Of a stretch of DNA of 64,000 nucleotides, positions 51,450 to 59,320 are shown piece after piece. Each line of letters opens with the position of its first letter. Positions within the stretch are counted from its first letter, which is position 1. The translations under genes were made by a program, and so were the position numbers. Source of the stretch: Elusimicrobiota bacterium (GTDB lineage Bacteria; Elusimicrobiota; Elusimicrobia; UBA1565); contig DMEZ01000071.1 of assembly GCA_003450735.1 (NCBI GenBank), positions 3,827 to 67,826 of the forward strand. The letters run 5' to 3'. The notes under the pieces are model-generated. The model was not told the origin of the DNA, ran no database searches, and saw only the letters and a list, made by a program, of their open reading frames with translations.

Positions 51450-54400
51450 CTAGGGCTGAGGGGGAGTGTCGGCGAGCCGCGTGCGCAGCCAGACCCGGCC
51501 CGCGCGGGCCCCGAGCAGTTCGGGCGAAGGCTGGATGGTCGGGGTCTGCTCCACGTTCTGCCTGCGCGCCTCGCGCTCCACGGGGTCCCGGATGAACTCG
51601 AAGAGCTCGGCGGTGGTGATGGCTCCGTCGGAGTCCGAATCGGCGGCGCCGCGCAGCCCCTTGAGCAGGTAGTAGGTCATGAGGCCGTGCTGGGCCTCGG
51701 GATAGTAGGTGCTGATCTGCTCGCCGCCCGTGGCCGTGATGACGACGGTGTTCGGGGAGACGGGAGGCGCTTCCTGCTTGATGACGAGCGGCCGGGCCCC
51801 CTTCGCCATCACCGAGCGGCCGCCGGCGCCCGAGAAGCAGGCGTCGAGCGTCACGACCACGTCCTGCGTCGGCATCTGGGCGAGGCTGGCGTAGAGCCTC
51901 TTGACGGGGAAGGCCGTGTCCTCGGCGTAGCTGGGGTCGCCGTCGTAGGGGATCAGGTAGCTGTCGCCGGATCTCGGGTCCGGCGAGCCGTGGCCGGCGT
52001 AGAAGACGAAGACCTTGCTCTTCTCGGTGACCCGGTTCCTGAGCCAGGAGCCCAGGTACTTGACCAGGTCGCTCTTGGAGGCGTGCTCGTTCTGGAGCAG
52101 CACCACGTTCTTGGCGTCGAAGCCCATCGAGCGCGTCAGGTAGTCGTAGACGGCCTGGGAGTCCCGCGAAGCGTAGTCCACGGGAGGGATGCCCTCCTGC
52201 CGGTACTTCTCGATGCCGATGACGACCCCGTACGCATCGGGGTCCAGCGGCACGAAGAGATCCGGAGGGGAGTCCACGTCCTCGGGAGGAGGCTCCGTCT
52301 CGACGACGGGGGCCTCCTTGCCCTTGAAGGCGTAGCGCTTCGCGGACACCCGCTCTCCCATGACCAGGTTGAGGGACTGGGCCTTGGCGCCGTGGCGCCC
52401 GCTCGAGTCGGCGATGTCCACGCTCACCGGCAAAGCCTTGCCGCCCTTGTAGCGCTTCTTGATGAAGAGCTCGAAGACGGCCGTCTTGGTCTCGCGCGGG
52501 GCGATGGCGCCGAACTCCGCGGTGGTCTCGCCGGAGGCGACGATGTCGGGATGGCCGGTGGACAGGAGGGCTTTCACGCCCTCCGCCGGCGCCTCGCCGG
52601 CGTTGCGCACCAGGACGGTGATGGGCATCACCGCGCCGGCCTTCAAGGCTGCGTTCCCCTCGATCTGCACGCCGGCCAGCTCGAGGAGCGGCAGGCGGGA
52701 GCGGCGCACCTCGAGCTCGACGATGACCGGTTCGGGCTCGAAACCGTTGAGCTCGGCGGCCGCGATCTCGATGCGCAGGGGGCCGGTGGAGGCCGTCTCG
52801 TCGGCCGAGATGGACAGCTCCCGGGTCGAGCCGAAGCCCGCGCCGATGTCGCCCAGCTCGGCCGCGGGGGTGAGCTTGATGCCCGACGTCTCGGGCGAGG
52901 AGGCGGAGAGCCTCAAAGCGAAGGCGGGGCCCGGGCCCGCGTTGTTGACGCTGACCCGGAGCAGGGCCTTCTCCCCGATGTTCAAGGCCTCATCCCCCGA
53001 GGGTTCGACGAAGGCGACCTCCATGCTCAGGCTGGCCGGGGCGCCGGCGCGGCCGGCCGGCGCATGGGTCGAGAAGGCGACGGCCGGCTCCGGAGCGGGC
53101 TCCTTCGCCGGCGGCTCGGGCTCCACCTGCGCCGGTCCGGGCAGGGGCTTCGCGGCCGTCGGCGGGAAGGGCTCGGCCTCGTCGTCCGGCGGCTCCTCCG
53201 GCAGAGGCTCGTCTTCTTCCGCCGGGGCGGAGAGGAGCTCTCCCGGCTTCGGCGCCGCCGGCAGCGGGGCCGGTTTCGGGGCGGGCGTCTTGGGCGGCGG
53301 CGCGGCTTTGGGCGGTTCGGGTTTCGCCGGCGGCGGCTGGATCGGGGCGGGCGGCGGCTCGGACTTCGGCTTGGGGAGCGCGCTGACCCAGGTCTTCGAG
53401 GCGGCCTTTTCCTCCGGCTTGCCCAGGACCACGCCGACGTCCCAGCTCTTGAGGCTCCCGTCGATGGCGCCCGAGAGGGCCTTGCGTCCGTCCGGGGAAA
53501 AGGCGACGGCGCTCACCGGGCTGGGGTGGCCCGTGAGGGTGGCGAGGTTGCGGCCGGAGTTCACGTCCCAGAAGCGCACCGTGCGGTCGGAGGAGCCCGA
53601 AAGGACGGTCTTTCCGTCCGGCGAGAAGGCGACCGCCGTGGCGTGGCCGGCATGCCCGACCCAGGTGGCGAGGATCTCGCCGGTCGAGACCTTCCAGAGC
53701 CGAACGACCCCGAAGGCATGGGCGGAGACCGCCTTGCTCCCGTCCGGGGAGAGGGCCATGGCCAGGACCGGCTCGTCGGCCTTGGGCAAAGCCAGCAAAA
53801 GTCCGCCGGAGCGGACGTCCCAGAGCTTGAGGGAACCGTCCCCTCCGCCGGTGAGAGCCATCTCCCCGTCCGGGGTGAACGCCGCGCCCGTGACGCCGAG
53901 GAGGCACTCGGTGTGGGCCGGGGTGCACTGGCGGTACTTCCCGAACTCCCGGCAGGACTGCTGGATGTAGCGGCACTCGGTGCCGGGGAGGCTGTCGTCG
54001 CCCAGGAAGGCCTCGTGCGCCGTCAGGGTCATGAGCACCTTGCCGCTCTGGAGGTCCCAGACCTTGGCCAGGCCGTCGGCGCCGCCGGTGAGCAGGCGGT
54101 TGCCGTCGGGCGACACCGCGGCGCGCAGGACGGGGCCGGCGTGGCCTTTCCAGAAGCTCTTGATGTCCCTGTCGGGCGAGGCGCTCTCGGCGTCCCAGAC
54201 CTTGATGACCGGCCCCCAGGACGTCGAGATGAACCGCTTCCCATCCGGAGTGAAGACCGTGGAACGGATGGGCAGGTCGAGGCCGGTGATGACCGCTAGG
54301 TTGGCGCCGTTCTCCATCTTCCAGAGGGCCAGGGTCTTGTCCTGGCTCCCGGTGAGGGCGGTCTTGCCGTCCGGGGACACGGCGATGGAGTGGACAGCGT

Positions 54401-54494
54401 CGTTGTGGCCTTCCCAGGTCGTGAAGGCGGGAATCTCGGCGGCGGCGGAGGAAGCCAGGAGCAATAGGAGGGCGCTCAGCATCGTCAGGATCAT
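51450..54494 (-). CDS. Secreted WD40-caspase (peptidase C14) fusion
   Basis: A 1014-aa protein with an N-terminal hydrophobic signal (MLSALLLLLASSAAAEI). Seven WD40 repeats (about residues 25-350) end in LWK/VWD-type dipeptides and form one propeller; blade 4 has a Cys-rich insert (GTECRYIQQSCREFGKYRQC). A Pro/Ala/Glu linker (about 355-480) and two CARDB-like beta domains (about 480-700) follow. The caspase domain starts at YGVVIGIEKYR near 755, with catalytic His in YAGHG near 835 and Cys in LDACFSG near 886. An EF-hand loop DSDSDGAITTAE near 950 completes it. Relatives are metacaspase-like proteases. A TATAAT overlaps the ATG, so Met5 (54482) is a possible start. Confidence 0.9.
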   Translation of the reverse strand: MILTMLSALLLLLASSAAAEIPAFTTWEGHNDAVHSIAVSPDGKTALTGSQDKTLALWKMENGANLAVITGLDLPIRSTVFTPDGKRFISTSWGPVIKVWDAESASPDRDIKSFWKGHAGPVLRAAVSPDGNRLLTGGADGLAKVWDLQSGKVLMTLTAHEAFLGDDSLPGTECRYIQQSCREFGKYRQCTPAHTECLLGVTGAAFTPDGEMALTGGGDGSLKLWDVRSGGLLLALPKADEPVLAMALSPDGSKAVSAHAFGVVRLWKVSTGEILATWVGHAGHATAVAFSPDGKTVLSGSSDRTVRFWDVNSGRNLATLTGHPSPVSAVAFSPDGRKALSGAIDGSLKSWDVGVVLGKPEEKAASKTWVSALPKPKSEPPPAPIQPPPAKPEPPKAAPPPKTPAPKPAPLPAAPKPGELLSAPAEEDEPLPEEPPDDEAEPFPPTAAKPLPGPAQVEPEPPAKEPAPEPAVAFSTHAPAGRAGAPASLSMEVAFVEPSGDEALNIGEKALLRVSVNNAGPGPAFALRLSASSPETSGIKLTPAAELGDIGAGFGSTRELSISADETASTGPLRIEIAAAELNGFEPEPVIVELEVRRSRLPLLELAGVQIEGNAALKAGAVMPITVLVRNAGEAPAEGVKALLSTGHPDIVASGETTAEFGAIAPRETKTAVFELFIKKRYKGGKALPVSVDIADSSGRHGAKAQSLNLVMGERVSAKRYAFKGKEAPVVETEPPPEDVDSPPDLFVPLDPDAYGVVIGIEKYRQEGIPPVDYASRDSQAVYDYLTRSMGFDAKNVVLLQNEHASKSDLVKYLGSWLRNRVTEKSKVFVFYAGHGSPDPRSGDSYLIPYDGDPSYAEDTAFPVKRLYASLAQMPTQDVVVTLDACFSGAGGRSVMAKGARPLVIKQEAPPVSPNTVVITATGGEQISTYYPEAQHGLMTYYLLKGLRGAADSDSDGAITTAELFEFIRDPVEREARRQNVEQTPTIQPSPELLGARAGRVWLRTRLADTPPQP

Positions 54495-54498
54495 TATA
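54493..54498 (-). promoter_or_regulatory. TATAAT -10-like box overlapping the WD40-caspase start
   Basis: A perfect minus-strand TATAAT shares bases with the ATG at 54494. If used, transcription starts near 54486 and the in-frame ATG at 54482 would be the start, almost leaderless. No good -35 is visible. Confidence 0.35.
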
Positions 54499-54541
54499 CT
54501 CCAGAATCGCTCTGTGGAACCGGCTTGTCAGAAGACCGGTT

Positions 54542-55270
54542 TCAGAAGCTTGTGATGAGGGCGATGGCCGTGGTCGTGTCGTCCTTGAGCACGGCCCCGG
54601 GAGGATAGCTGTTGTGCTTCCAGAGGAAGGACGCCTTGATGGAGAACCGGTCCGACAAGGCCGCCGTCACGGCCGTCTCGGTCTTGAGGCGGTTGTCCTT
54701 GAGCAGGACGAGGCTCTGGACGTGCTCGACGTCCTGGGAGAAGGAGGCTGAAGGGTTGAGCTGCCGGGAGAACTTGGAGTACAGGCGCCCCGACGCGTAG
54801 TCGTTGCGGTCGGCTCCGATGCGCTCCTCGTAGACGTAGCCGGGGGCCGCTTCCGCGATGAGCAGGTCCTTCTCCGTCTTCCAGAGCTCGCGCCCGCAGC
54901 CCGCGTTGAGCGCGTGGCGGTGGGCCAGGCTGGCCAGGGGGTCCCGGTCCCAGCGGTACTCCTGGAACAGGTAGTTGCGCTCGCTGAGCTTGCGGGTGAC
55001 CTTCTCCAGGGCGTAGAACTGCTCCGTGGTCACGGCCCCCTGGCTCTTCGAGTTGACCGCCCCGGCTTCGGAGTCGAGGCGGTAGCTCGGCCGGAAGTCC
55101 CAGGCGAAGACGTTCTTGGCCGACACGGTCGTGATCCTGCTGTTCCCGTTCGCCGTGACCAGGGAGAGCTCGGTCTGGTCCTTCCACTTCTTCTCCTTGG
55201 CGGGGGCGTCCGCGGCGAGGGCCGAGCCCGGCAGGAGGGCGGCGAGGAGGAGAGCGAGGAGGCGGTTCAT
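54542..55270 (-). CDS. DUF481-type outer-membrane protein
   Basis: A 242-aa protein with a signal peptide (MNRLLALLLAALLPGSALA) followed by KKWKDQTELSLVTANGNSRI, the typical opening of DUF481 (YdiY-like) barrels. Repeated amphipathic strands follow and the end is TTTAIALITSF, a terminal Phe as in barrels. Related proteins are called salt-stress-induced outer-membrane proteins; the function is not established. A perfect TATAAT lies 7 nt before its ATG, so the message is probably leaderless. Confidence 0.85.
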   Translation of the reverse strand: MNRLLALLLAALLPGSALAADAPAKEKKWKDQTELSLVTANGNSRITTVSAKNVFAWDFRPSYRLDSEAGAVNSKSQGAVTTEQFYALEKVTRKLSERNYLFQEYRWDRDPLASLAHRHALNAGCGRELWKTEKDLLIAEAAPGYVYEERIGADRNDYASGRLYSKFSRQLNPSASFSQDVEHVQSLVLLKDNRLKTETAVTAALSDRFSIKASFLWKHNSYPPGAVLKDDTTTAIALITSF

Positions 55271-55277
55271 GATACGG

Positions 55278-55283
55278 ATTATA
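55278..55283 (-). promoter_or_regulatory. Perfect -10 box of the DUF481 gene
   Basis: Minus-strand TATAAT at 55278-55283 is followed by seven bases and the ATG at 55270, so transcription should start at or next to the start codon. The -35 (GACAGT at 17 nt) is weak. The site lies in the 97-bp divergent gap with the DUF3015 gene. Confidence 0.55.
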
Positions 55284-55297
55284 ATACATCGGGCGGA

Positions 55298-55326
55298 TTG
55301 ACTGTCTCGACGGGATTAGCTACCAT
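55298..55326 (+). promoter_or_regulatory. Promoter of the DUF3015 gene
   Basis: The -35 TTGACT (55298-55303), a 17-nt spacer and the -10 TACCAT (55321-55326) predict a start near 55333. The leader is about 35 nt and carries the AGGAGA site at 55355-55360, 7 nt before the ATG. Confidence 0.6.
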
Positions 55327-55367
55327 CCACACTAGCCGCTGAAACCAACTGATCAGGAGATAGAACC

Positions 55368-55859
55368 ATGAAGAAGACCCTCGTCGCCGGCCTCGTGATG
55401 CTGTCCTTCGCCGCCATCCCTGTCCAAGCCGGCAACTACAGCTACGCGGGCTGCGGCCTCGGCGCCGTCATCTGGGGCAAGAACAACAACCGCGCCGTGC
55501 AGACGCTCGCCACGACCACGAACAGCACGTTCTACTCCCAGAGCCTCGGCATCACCTCCGGCACCTCCGAGTGCACGGACGGCGGCGTGGCCAAGAAGGA
55601 GATGGCGCGCGAGATCTTCGTCGCGGCCAACCTGAAGGACGTCACCCGCGAGATGGCCGCCGGCCAGGGCGAGTTCGTCACCGCGCTGGGCACCCTCTCG
55701 GGCTGCACCCAGAATGTCCTGCCGGACTTCCTGCGCGCCGTGCAGAACCACTACCAGACGATCGTCCCGACCGCGACGACCGAAGCCCGCCAGATCGTCC
55801 ACGGGCTCGACAACGTCATCGCGCACAACGCGATCCTCTCCGAGTCCTGCAAGGGCTGA
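55368..55859 (+). CDS. DUF3015 family secreted protein
   Basis: A 163-aa periplasmic protein with a signal peptide (MKKTLVAGLVMLSFAAIPVQA) and the family pattern YAGCGLGAVIWGKNNNRAVQ, SQSLGITSGTSECTDGG and FVAANLKDVTREMAAGQGEF, with paired cysteines. Function is unknown. It has its own promoter and a good Shine-Dalgarno. It is closed by a strong terminator at 55885-55920, so it is probably expressed highly and on its own. Confidence 0.9.
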   Translation: MKKTLVAGLVMLSFAAIPVQAGNYSYAGCGLGAVIWGKNNNRAVQTLATTTNSTFYSQSLGITSGTSECTDGGVAKKEMAREIFVAANLKDVTREMAAGQGEFVTALGTLSGCTQNVLPDFLRAVQNHYQTIVPTATTEARQIVHGLDNVIAHNAILSESCKG

Positions 55860-55884
55860 GCTTCAGCGGCTCAAGACGCCAGGG

Positions 55885-55920
55885 AGCGGGTAGGGACCGA
55901 GAGGTCCCTACCCGCTTTTC
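55885..55920 (+). terminator. Strong intrinsic terminator after DUF3015
   Basis: A 14-bp perfect stem (AGCGGGTAGGGACC with GGTCCCTACCCGCT) closes on a GAGA tetraloop and runs into a TTTTC tract. This is the clearest terminator in the window. It ends only 8 nt before the ATG of the next gene. Confidence 0.92.
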
Positions 55921-55927
55921 CCTGAGA

Positions 55928-56521
55928 ATGATGATCCAAGCCCTGCTGACGGTTTTTTTCCTGTTCCCCGGAGCCTACGCGCAGGCGCCCCAGGGGCAGG
56001 ACGCCGAGGCCGCGGCGTTCGTCCAGCAGATCCTGCGCACCCCGCCCCAGAAGCTGAGCCAGGCCCAGGTCAGCCGCTTCCTCTACCGGGTCCAGCCGGC
56101 CGCCCTGCCCCCCGAGCTCCAGCAGGCCTACTTCCAGCGGCGGGACGTCATCATGGGCGCGGGACTCCACCGCAAGTTCCAGGCGGAGGAGGAGCCCCAG
56201 GCCAAGAAGAAGCCCAAGCCTCAGCCTCCCGCCAACACCGCCAAGGCCCTCCTGGCCGCGGGCTACGAGGAGATCGACAGCGCGGAGTTCGGCTGGCTGA
56301 GCCGCGAGACGAAGTGCACCCAGGCCCAGCTCGAGGAACACACCACCCTCAAGGTCGTCGTCGAGCTCGGAAAGGACAAGAAGAAGACCCTGCGCTACTT
56401 CCTCCAGCCCAAGGACCCCCTCTTCGCCGCGGTCGCGAACTACCGGAAGGGGCACAAGGACCTTCGGGGCACCCGCCTGTTCGGAACGAAGTCCTCCAGC
56501 CTCTGTACCGGCAAGCCGTAA
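55928..56521 (+). CDS. Small secreted protein, unknown function
   Basis: A 197-aa protein with a signal peptide (MMIQALLTVFFLFPGAYAQ). The N-terminal half is helical (QDAEAAAFVQQIL, QAQVSRFLYRV), and a short Lys/Pro-rich linker (KKKPKPQPP near residue 97) leads to a C-terminal domain with two cysteines (TKCTQAQL and SSLCTGKP). I recognise no family. It starts 8 nt after the terminator and has no Shine-Dalgarno. It is followed after 3 nt by the Lnb-type gene, so it is part of that operon. Confidence 0.72.
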   Translation: MMIQALLTVFFLFPGAYAQAPQGQDAEAAAFVQQILRTPPQKLSQAQVSRFLYRVQPAALPPELQQAYFQRRDVIMGAGLHRKFQAEEEPQAKKKPKPQPPANTAKALLAAGYEEIDSAEFGWLSRETKCTQAQLEEHTTLKVVVELGKDKKKTLRYFLQPKDPLFAAVANYRKGHKDLRGTRLFGTKSSSLCTGKP

Positions 56522-56524
56522 GAC

Positions 56525-58426
56525 ATGCGCTCCGCCCTCCTGGCCGGGCTCGTCCTCTGGGCCTGCGCCGCCCCCGCCGTCTGCGAGTATCGCGACGACC
56601 TCCTGGAGCGGGCCCGGGGACTGCGCCTCTGGGAGGACCCGTACTGGACGAGGCTGCTCCACTACGAGCTCTCCTTCACCGGGCCGCGCGGCGGCTCGAC
56701 CAGCCCGGACTTCTTCCTGTCCCCGAAGGGACGCCGCGACCCCCGAGCTGAGCTCGAGGCGGACCTCGCCGCCTTCTTCGCGCCCGACACGGGCGACCCC
56801 GAGGTCCAGCACGCGCAGTGCATCTTCCCCGAGCGCTACGCCTGGCTCAAGGAGCGGCTGGCTTTCGACCCGCAGCTCCTGCCGGAGCGCGCGTGCCCCC
56901 GCTTCGAGCACTGGCGCTCGGCCATCGGCGCGCGAGGGGTCAGCATCGTCTTCGCCTCGGGCTACCTCAACAACCCCTCGACGCTGTTCGGCCACACCCT
57001 GCTCAAGCTGCGCCGGAGCACGGGCACGCAGACCCCGGACGTCCTGGACTACGTCCTCAACTTCGCCGCCTACACCGACGAGACCAACGGCGCCGTCTTC
57101 GCCTTCAAGGGCCTCGTGGGGCTCTACCCCGGCCGCTTCTCGAGCATCCCGTACTACCTCAAGATCCAGGAGTACAACAACATCGAGAGCCGCGACCTCT
57201 GGGAGTATCCCCTGCCCTTCTCCCAGGAGCAGACCGACCGCATCCTGCGCCACGCCTGGGAGCTGGGCAGCGCCGAGTTCCCCTACTACTTCTTCACGGA
57301 GAACTGCTCCTACCAGCTTCTGCCCCTGCTCGACGTCGGGGACACCCGGCTGGGCCTGAGGGACGCCCTGCGCTCCTGGGTCATGCCCGGGGACACCCTG
57401 CGCGCGGCCGTGCGGTTGACGGGCGCGCAAGAGCCCGCCCGGTTCCGGCCCTCCCTATGGTCGCAGGTCGCCTGGCGGCGCGCGCAGCTCGCGCCGGAGG
57501 AGGCTGCGCTGGCCGAGCGCTGCGCCCGGCAGGACCTTCCGGCGGCGCTCGAGTCCGTCGGGAGCCTGCCCAAGGACCGGCAGGCCGCGGTGCTCGAGAC
57601 GGCCGACCTCTACCTCCAGTACCTGTCCCGCTCCAGGAAGAAGTCCGAGAAGTACGGCGTGGAGGCGCGCTCGCGCGAGCTCCAGCTCGCCCGCTCCCGG
57701 CTTTCCATCCAGGGGGCCGCCGAGCCGGTGCCGCGCCCCGTCCCGCTTCTAGAGGCCCACGAGACCGTCCGGGCCGGCGGCGGCTTCGGCCTCACCCGGG
57801 ACTCTTCCTTCGAGGAGGTCTCTTTGCGCCCGGCCCTGCAGGACCTCCTCGACGACCCCGCGGGCTACCTGCCCGACTCGCGCCTGGAGGCCTTCCACCT
57901 CCGCTGGCGCATCGACAACCGCACGGGCAAGGGCTATTTCCGGCAGGCCGACTTCTTCCACGTGATGGCGCTCAACCCCTATGATGACTGGCTGCTGCGT
58001 CCTTCCTGGGAGGTCGGCACGGGTCTCGACCAGGCCGAGGAGCTCGTCGAGTTCCCGCAGGACGCGCTCTACTACGGGCTCCTGGGCTCCGGCGGGCTCT
58101 CCCTCTCCAGTTCCCTGCTGGGGCGCGAGGTGTTCTACGCCCTTCTCACGGCGGACACGGGCTTCGGGAGCGCCTTCGAGAGCGGCTACCGCCTCGGAGG
58201 CGGGGTGCGGGGCGGGGCGACCTTCGCGCTGGGCGGCCGCTGGCGAGCCCAGTTCGAGGCGAAATTCCTGGACTACGGACTGGGAGACGACCGCTCGAAC
58301 TGGGCCTATTCCCTGGGGCAGTCCTTCCAGCTCTCCCGGAACGCGGCCCTGCGGCTGAGCCTCGGCCGGCACGGGATCCACAAGGAGGTTATGCTATCCT
58401 TCCACGGCTACTTCTTCCCATGGTGA
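56525..58426 (+). CDS. Lnb-type (DUF4105) lipoprotein N-acyltransferase-like protein
   Basis: A 633-aa protein with a signal peptide (MRSALLAGLVLWACAAPAV). The N-terminal periplasmic DUF4105/Lnb domain has ARGVSIVFASGYLNNPSTLF with GHTLLKL (conserved His near residue 160), YTDETNGAVFAFKGLVGLYP, YYLKIQEYNNIESRDLWEYP, and FTENCSYQLLPLLDV (conserved Cys near residue 262). The C-terminal 250 residues alternate like a barrel and end in FHGYFFPW. Lnb proteins of Bacteroides were reported to N-acylate lipoproteins in place of Lnt. This assignment is by remembered family motifs. It overlaps the lipoprotein hydrolase gene by 7 nt. Confidence 0.8.
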   Translation: MRSALLAGLVLWACAAPAVCEYRDDLLERARGLRLWEDPYWTRLLHYELSFTGPRGGSTSPDFFLSPKGRRDPRAELEADLAAFFAPDTGDPEVQHAQCIFPERYAWLKERLAFDPQLLPERACPRFEHWRSAIGARGVSIVFASGYLNNPSTLFGHTLLKLRRSTGTQTPDVLDYVLNFAAYTDETNGAVFAFKGLVGLYPGRFSSIPYYLKIQEYNNIESRDLWEYPLPFSQEQTDRILRHAWELGSAEFPYYFFTENCSYQLLPLLDVGDTRLGLRDALRSWVMPGDTLRAAVRLTGAQEPARFRPSLWSQVAWRRAQLAPEEAALAERCARQDLPAALESVGSLPKDRQAAVLETADLYLQYLSRSRKKSEKYGVEARSRELQLARSRLSIQGAAEPVPRPVPLLEAHETVRAGGGFGLTRDSSFEEVSLRPALQDLLDDPAGYLPDSRLEAFHLRWRIDNRTGKGYFRQADFFHVMALNPYDDWLLRPSWEVGTGLDQAEELVEFPQDALYYGLLGSGGLSLSSSLLGREVFYALLTADTGFGSAFESGYRLGGGVRGGATFALGGRWRAQFEAKFLDYGLGDDRSNWAYSLGQSFQLSRNAALRLSLGRHGIHKEVMLSFHGYFFPW

Positions 58427-59244
58427 GGCTCCTGCCGCTCCTCCTGCTGGCGCCGCTCCTCGGCTGCACCCGGCTCTTCTTCCAGCCGGACCGCTGGCTG
58501 CACCACGCCCCGCAGGTCCTCAAGGTCCGTTTCGAGCCCGTCCGCTTCGCCTCGGCCGACGGAACGATGCTGAGCGGCTACTGGTTCCCTTCGACCGGGA
58601 CGGCTCTCGGCACGGTCGTGCACTTCCACGGCAACGGGCAGAACGTGACTTCCCACTACACGCTCTCCTACTGGCTGGCCGCCGAGGGCTTCAACGTCTT
58701 CGCCTTCGATTACCGGGGCTACGGGGACTCCGAGGGCGTTCCCGGGATGAAAGGCGCGGTCCAGGACGGGGCGGCGGCCCTGCGCTGGGCTTCCGAGAAG
58801 CCGGGCGTGGACGCGGCGAAGCTGGCCGTGTTCGGGCAGAGCCTGGGAGCGGCGCTGGGTCTGGCCGCCATCCAGGAGAGCGGGCTGCCGGTCCGCGCCG
58901 TCGTGCTCGAGGGCTCCTTCCTCACCTACCGTTCCATCGGGCGCGCGGTTTTGCGCAAGAACGTCATCACCTGGCCCTTTCAGTGGCTGCCCTACCTGGT
59001 CGTGACCGGGCGGCGGACGCCCGCGGAAATGGTCCGCCGCCTGCCGCCCTGCCGCCTGCTCTTCGTCCACGGGGAGGACGACGAGATCGTGCCTCTTTCG
59101 GAAGGGCAGAGGCTTTTCGCGCTCGCCCCCGAGCCGAAGTCGTTCCTCCGCACGCCGGGAGGCCACCTGGACGCCTTCTCGACGTACCGGTCGATGTACG
59201 GGGCGAAGCTGACGGCATTCTTGAAGGAAGCGATGCTTCCCTGA
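58420..59244 (+). CDS. Alpha/beta-hydrolase lipoprotein
   Basis: A 274-aa probable lipoprotein: signal MVRLLPLLLLAPLLGC with a good lipobox (LLGC, Cys16). The hydrolase fold shows the oxyanion segment VVHFHGNGQNVT, FDYRGYGDSEG, the nucleophile elbow FGQSLGAALG (Ser near residue 148), the acid in FVHGEDDEIVP and the His in PGGHLDAF. This is the BEM46/FrsA-like family of serine esterases; the substrate is unknown. The start overlaps the Lnb-type gene by 7 nt. As a lipoprotein it would itself be a substrate of Lgt and the adjacent acyltransferase. Confidence 0.92.
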   Translation: MVRLLPLLLLAPLLGCTRLFFQPDRWLHHAPQVLKVRFEPVRFASADGTMLSGYWFPSTGTALGTVVHFHGNGQNVTSHYTLSYWLAAEGFNVFAFDYRGYGDSEGVPGMKGAVQDGAAALRWASEKPGVDAAKLAVFGQSLGAALGLAAIQESGLPVRAVVLEGSFLTYRSIGRAVLRKNVITWPFQWLPYLVVTGRRTPAEMVRRLPPCRLLFVHGEDDEIVPLSEGQRLFALAPEPKSFLRTPGGHLDAFSTYRSMYGAKLTAFLKEAMLP

Positions 59245-59251
59245 AGGACAC

Positions 59252-59280
59252 TTGACAGGAAAAAGGTTTTTCTCAACACT
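59252..59280 (+). promoter_or_regulatory. Candidate promoter of the TPR-kinase gene
   Basis: The consensus -35 TTGACA (59252-59257) is followed at 17 nt by a poor -10 (AACACT, 59275-59280). A better GATAGT lies just after but is too far away. The leader contains a small GGCGC-TTC-GCGCC hairpin (59291-59303) and a GGGAGG site. Confidence 0.35.
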
Positions 59281-59320
59281 GATAGTGCAAGGCGCTTCGC
59301 GCCATGCTCGGGAGGTCCCT

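Noticed and set aside
51192..54299. 1035-codon plus-strand open frame opposite the WD40-caspase gene
   Set aside because: Low-complexity R/G/A/E translation without motifs, while the minus strand has complete WD40 and caspase signatures.
59229..59243. GGAAGC-GAT-GCTTCC hairpin at the end of the hydrolase gene as a terminator
   Set aside because: Short 6-bp stem inside coding sequence with a 3-nt loop and no T-tract.
59252..59320. Earlier start of the TPR-kinase gene at 59252
   Set aside because: It would overlap the TTGACA element and spoil the signal peptide; GGGAGG supports the ATG at 59321.
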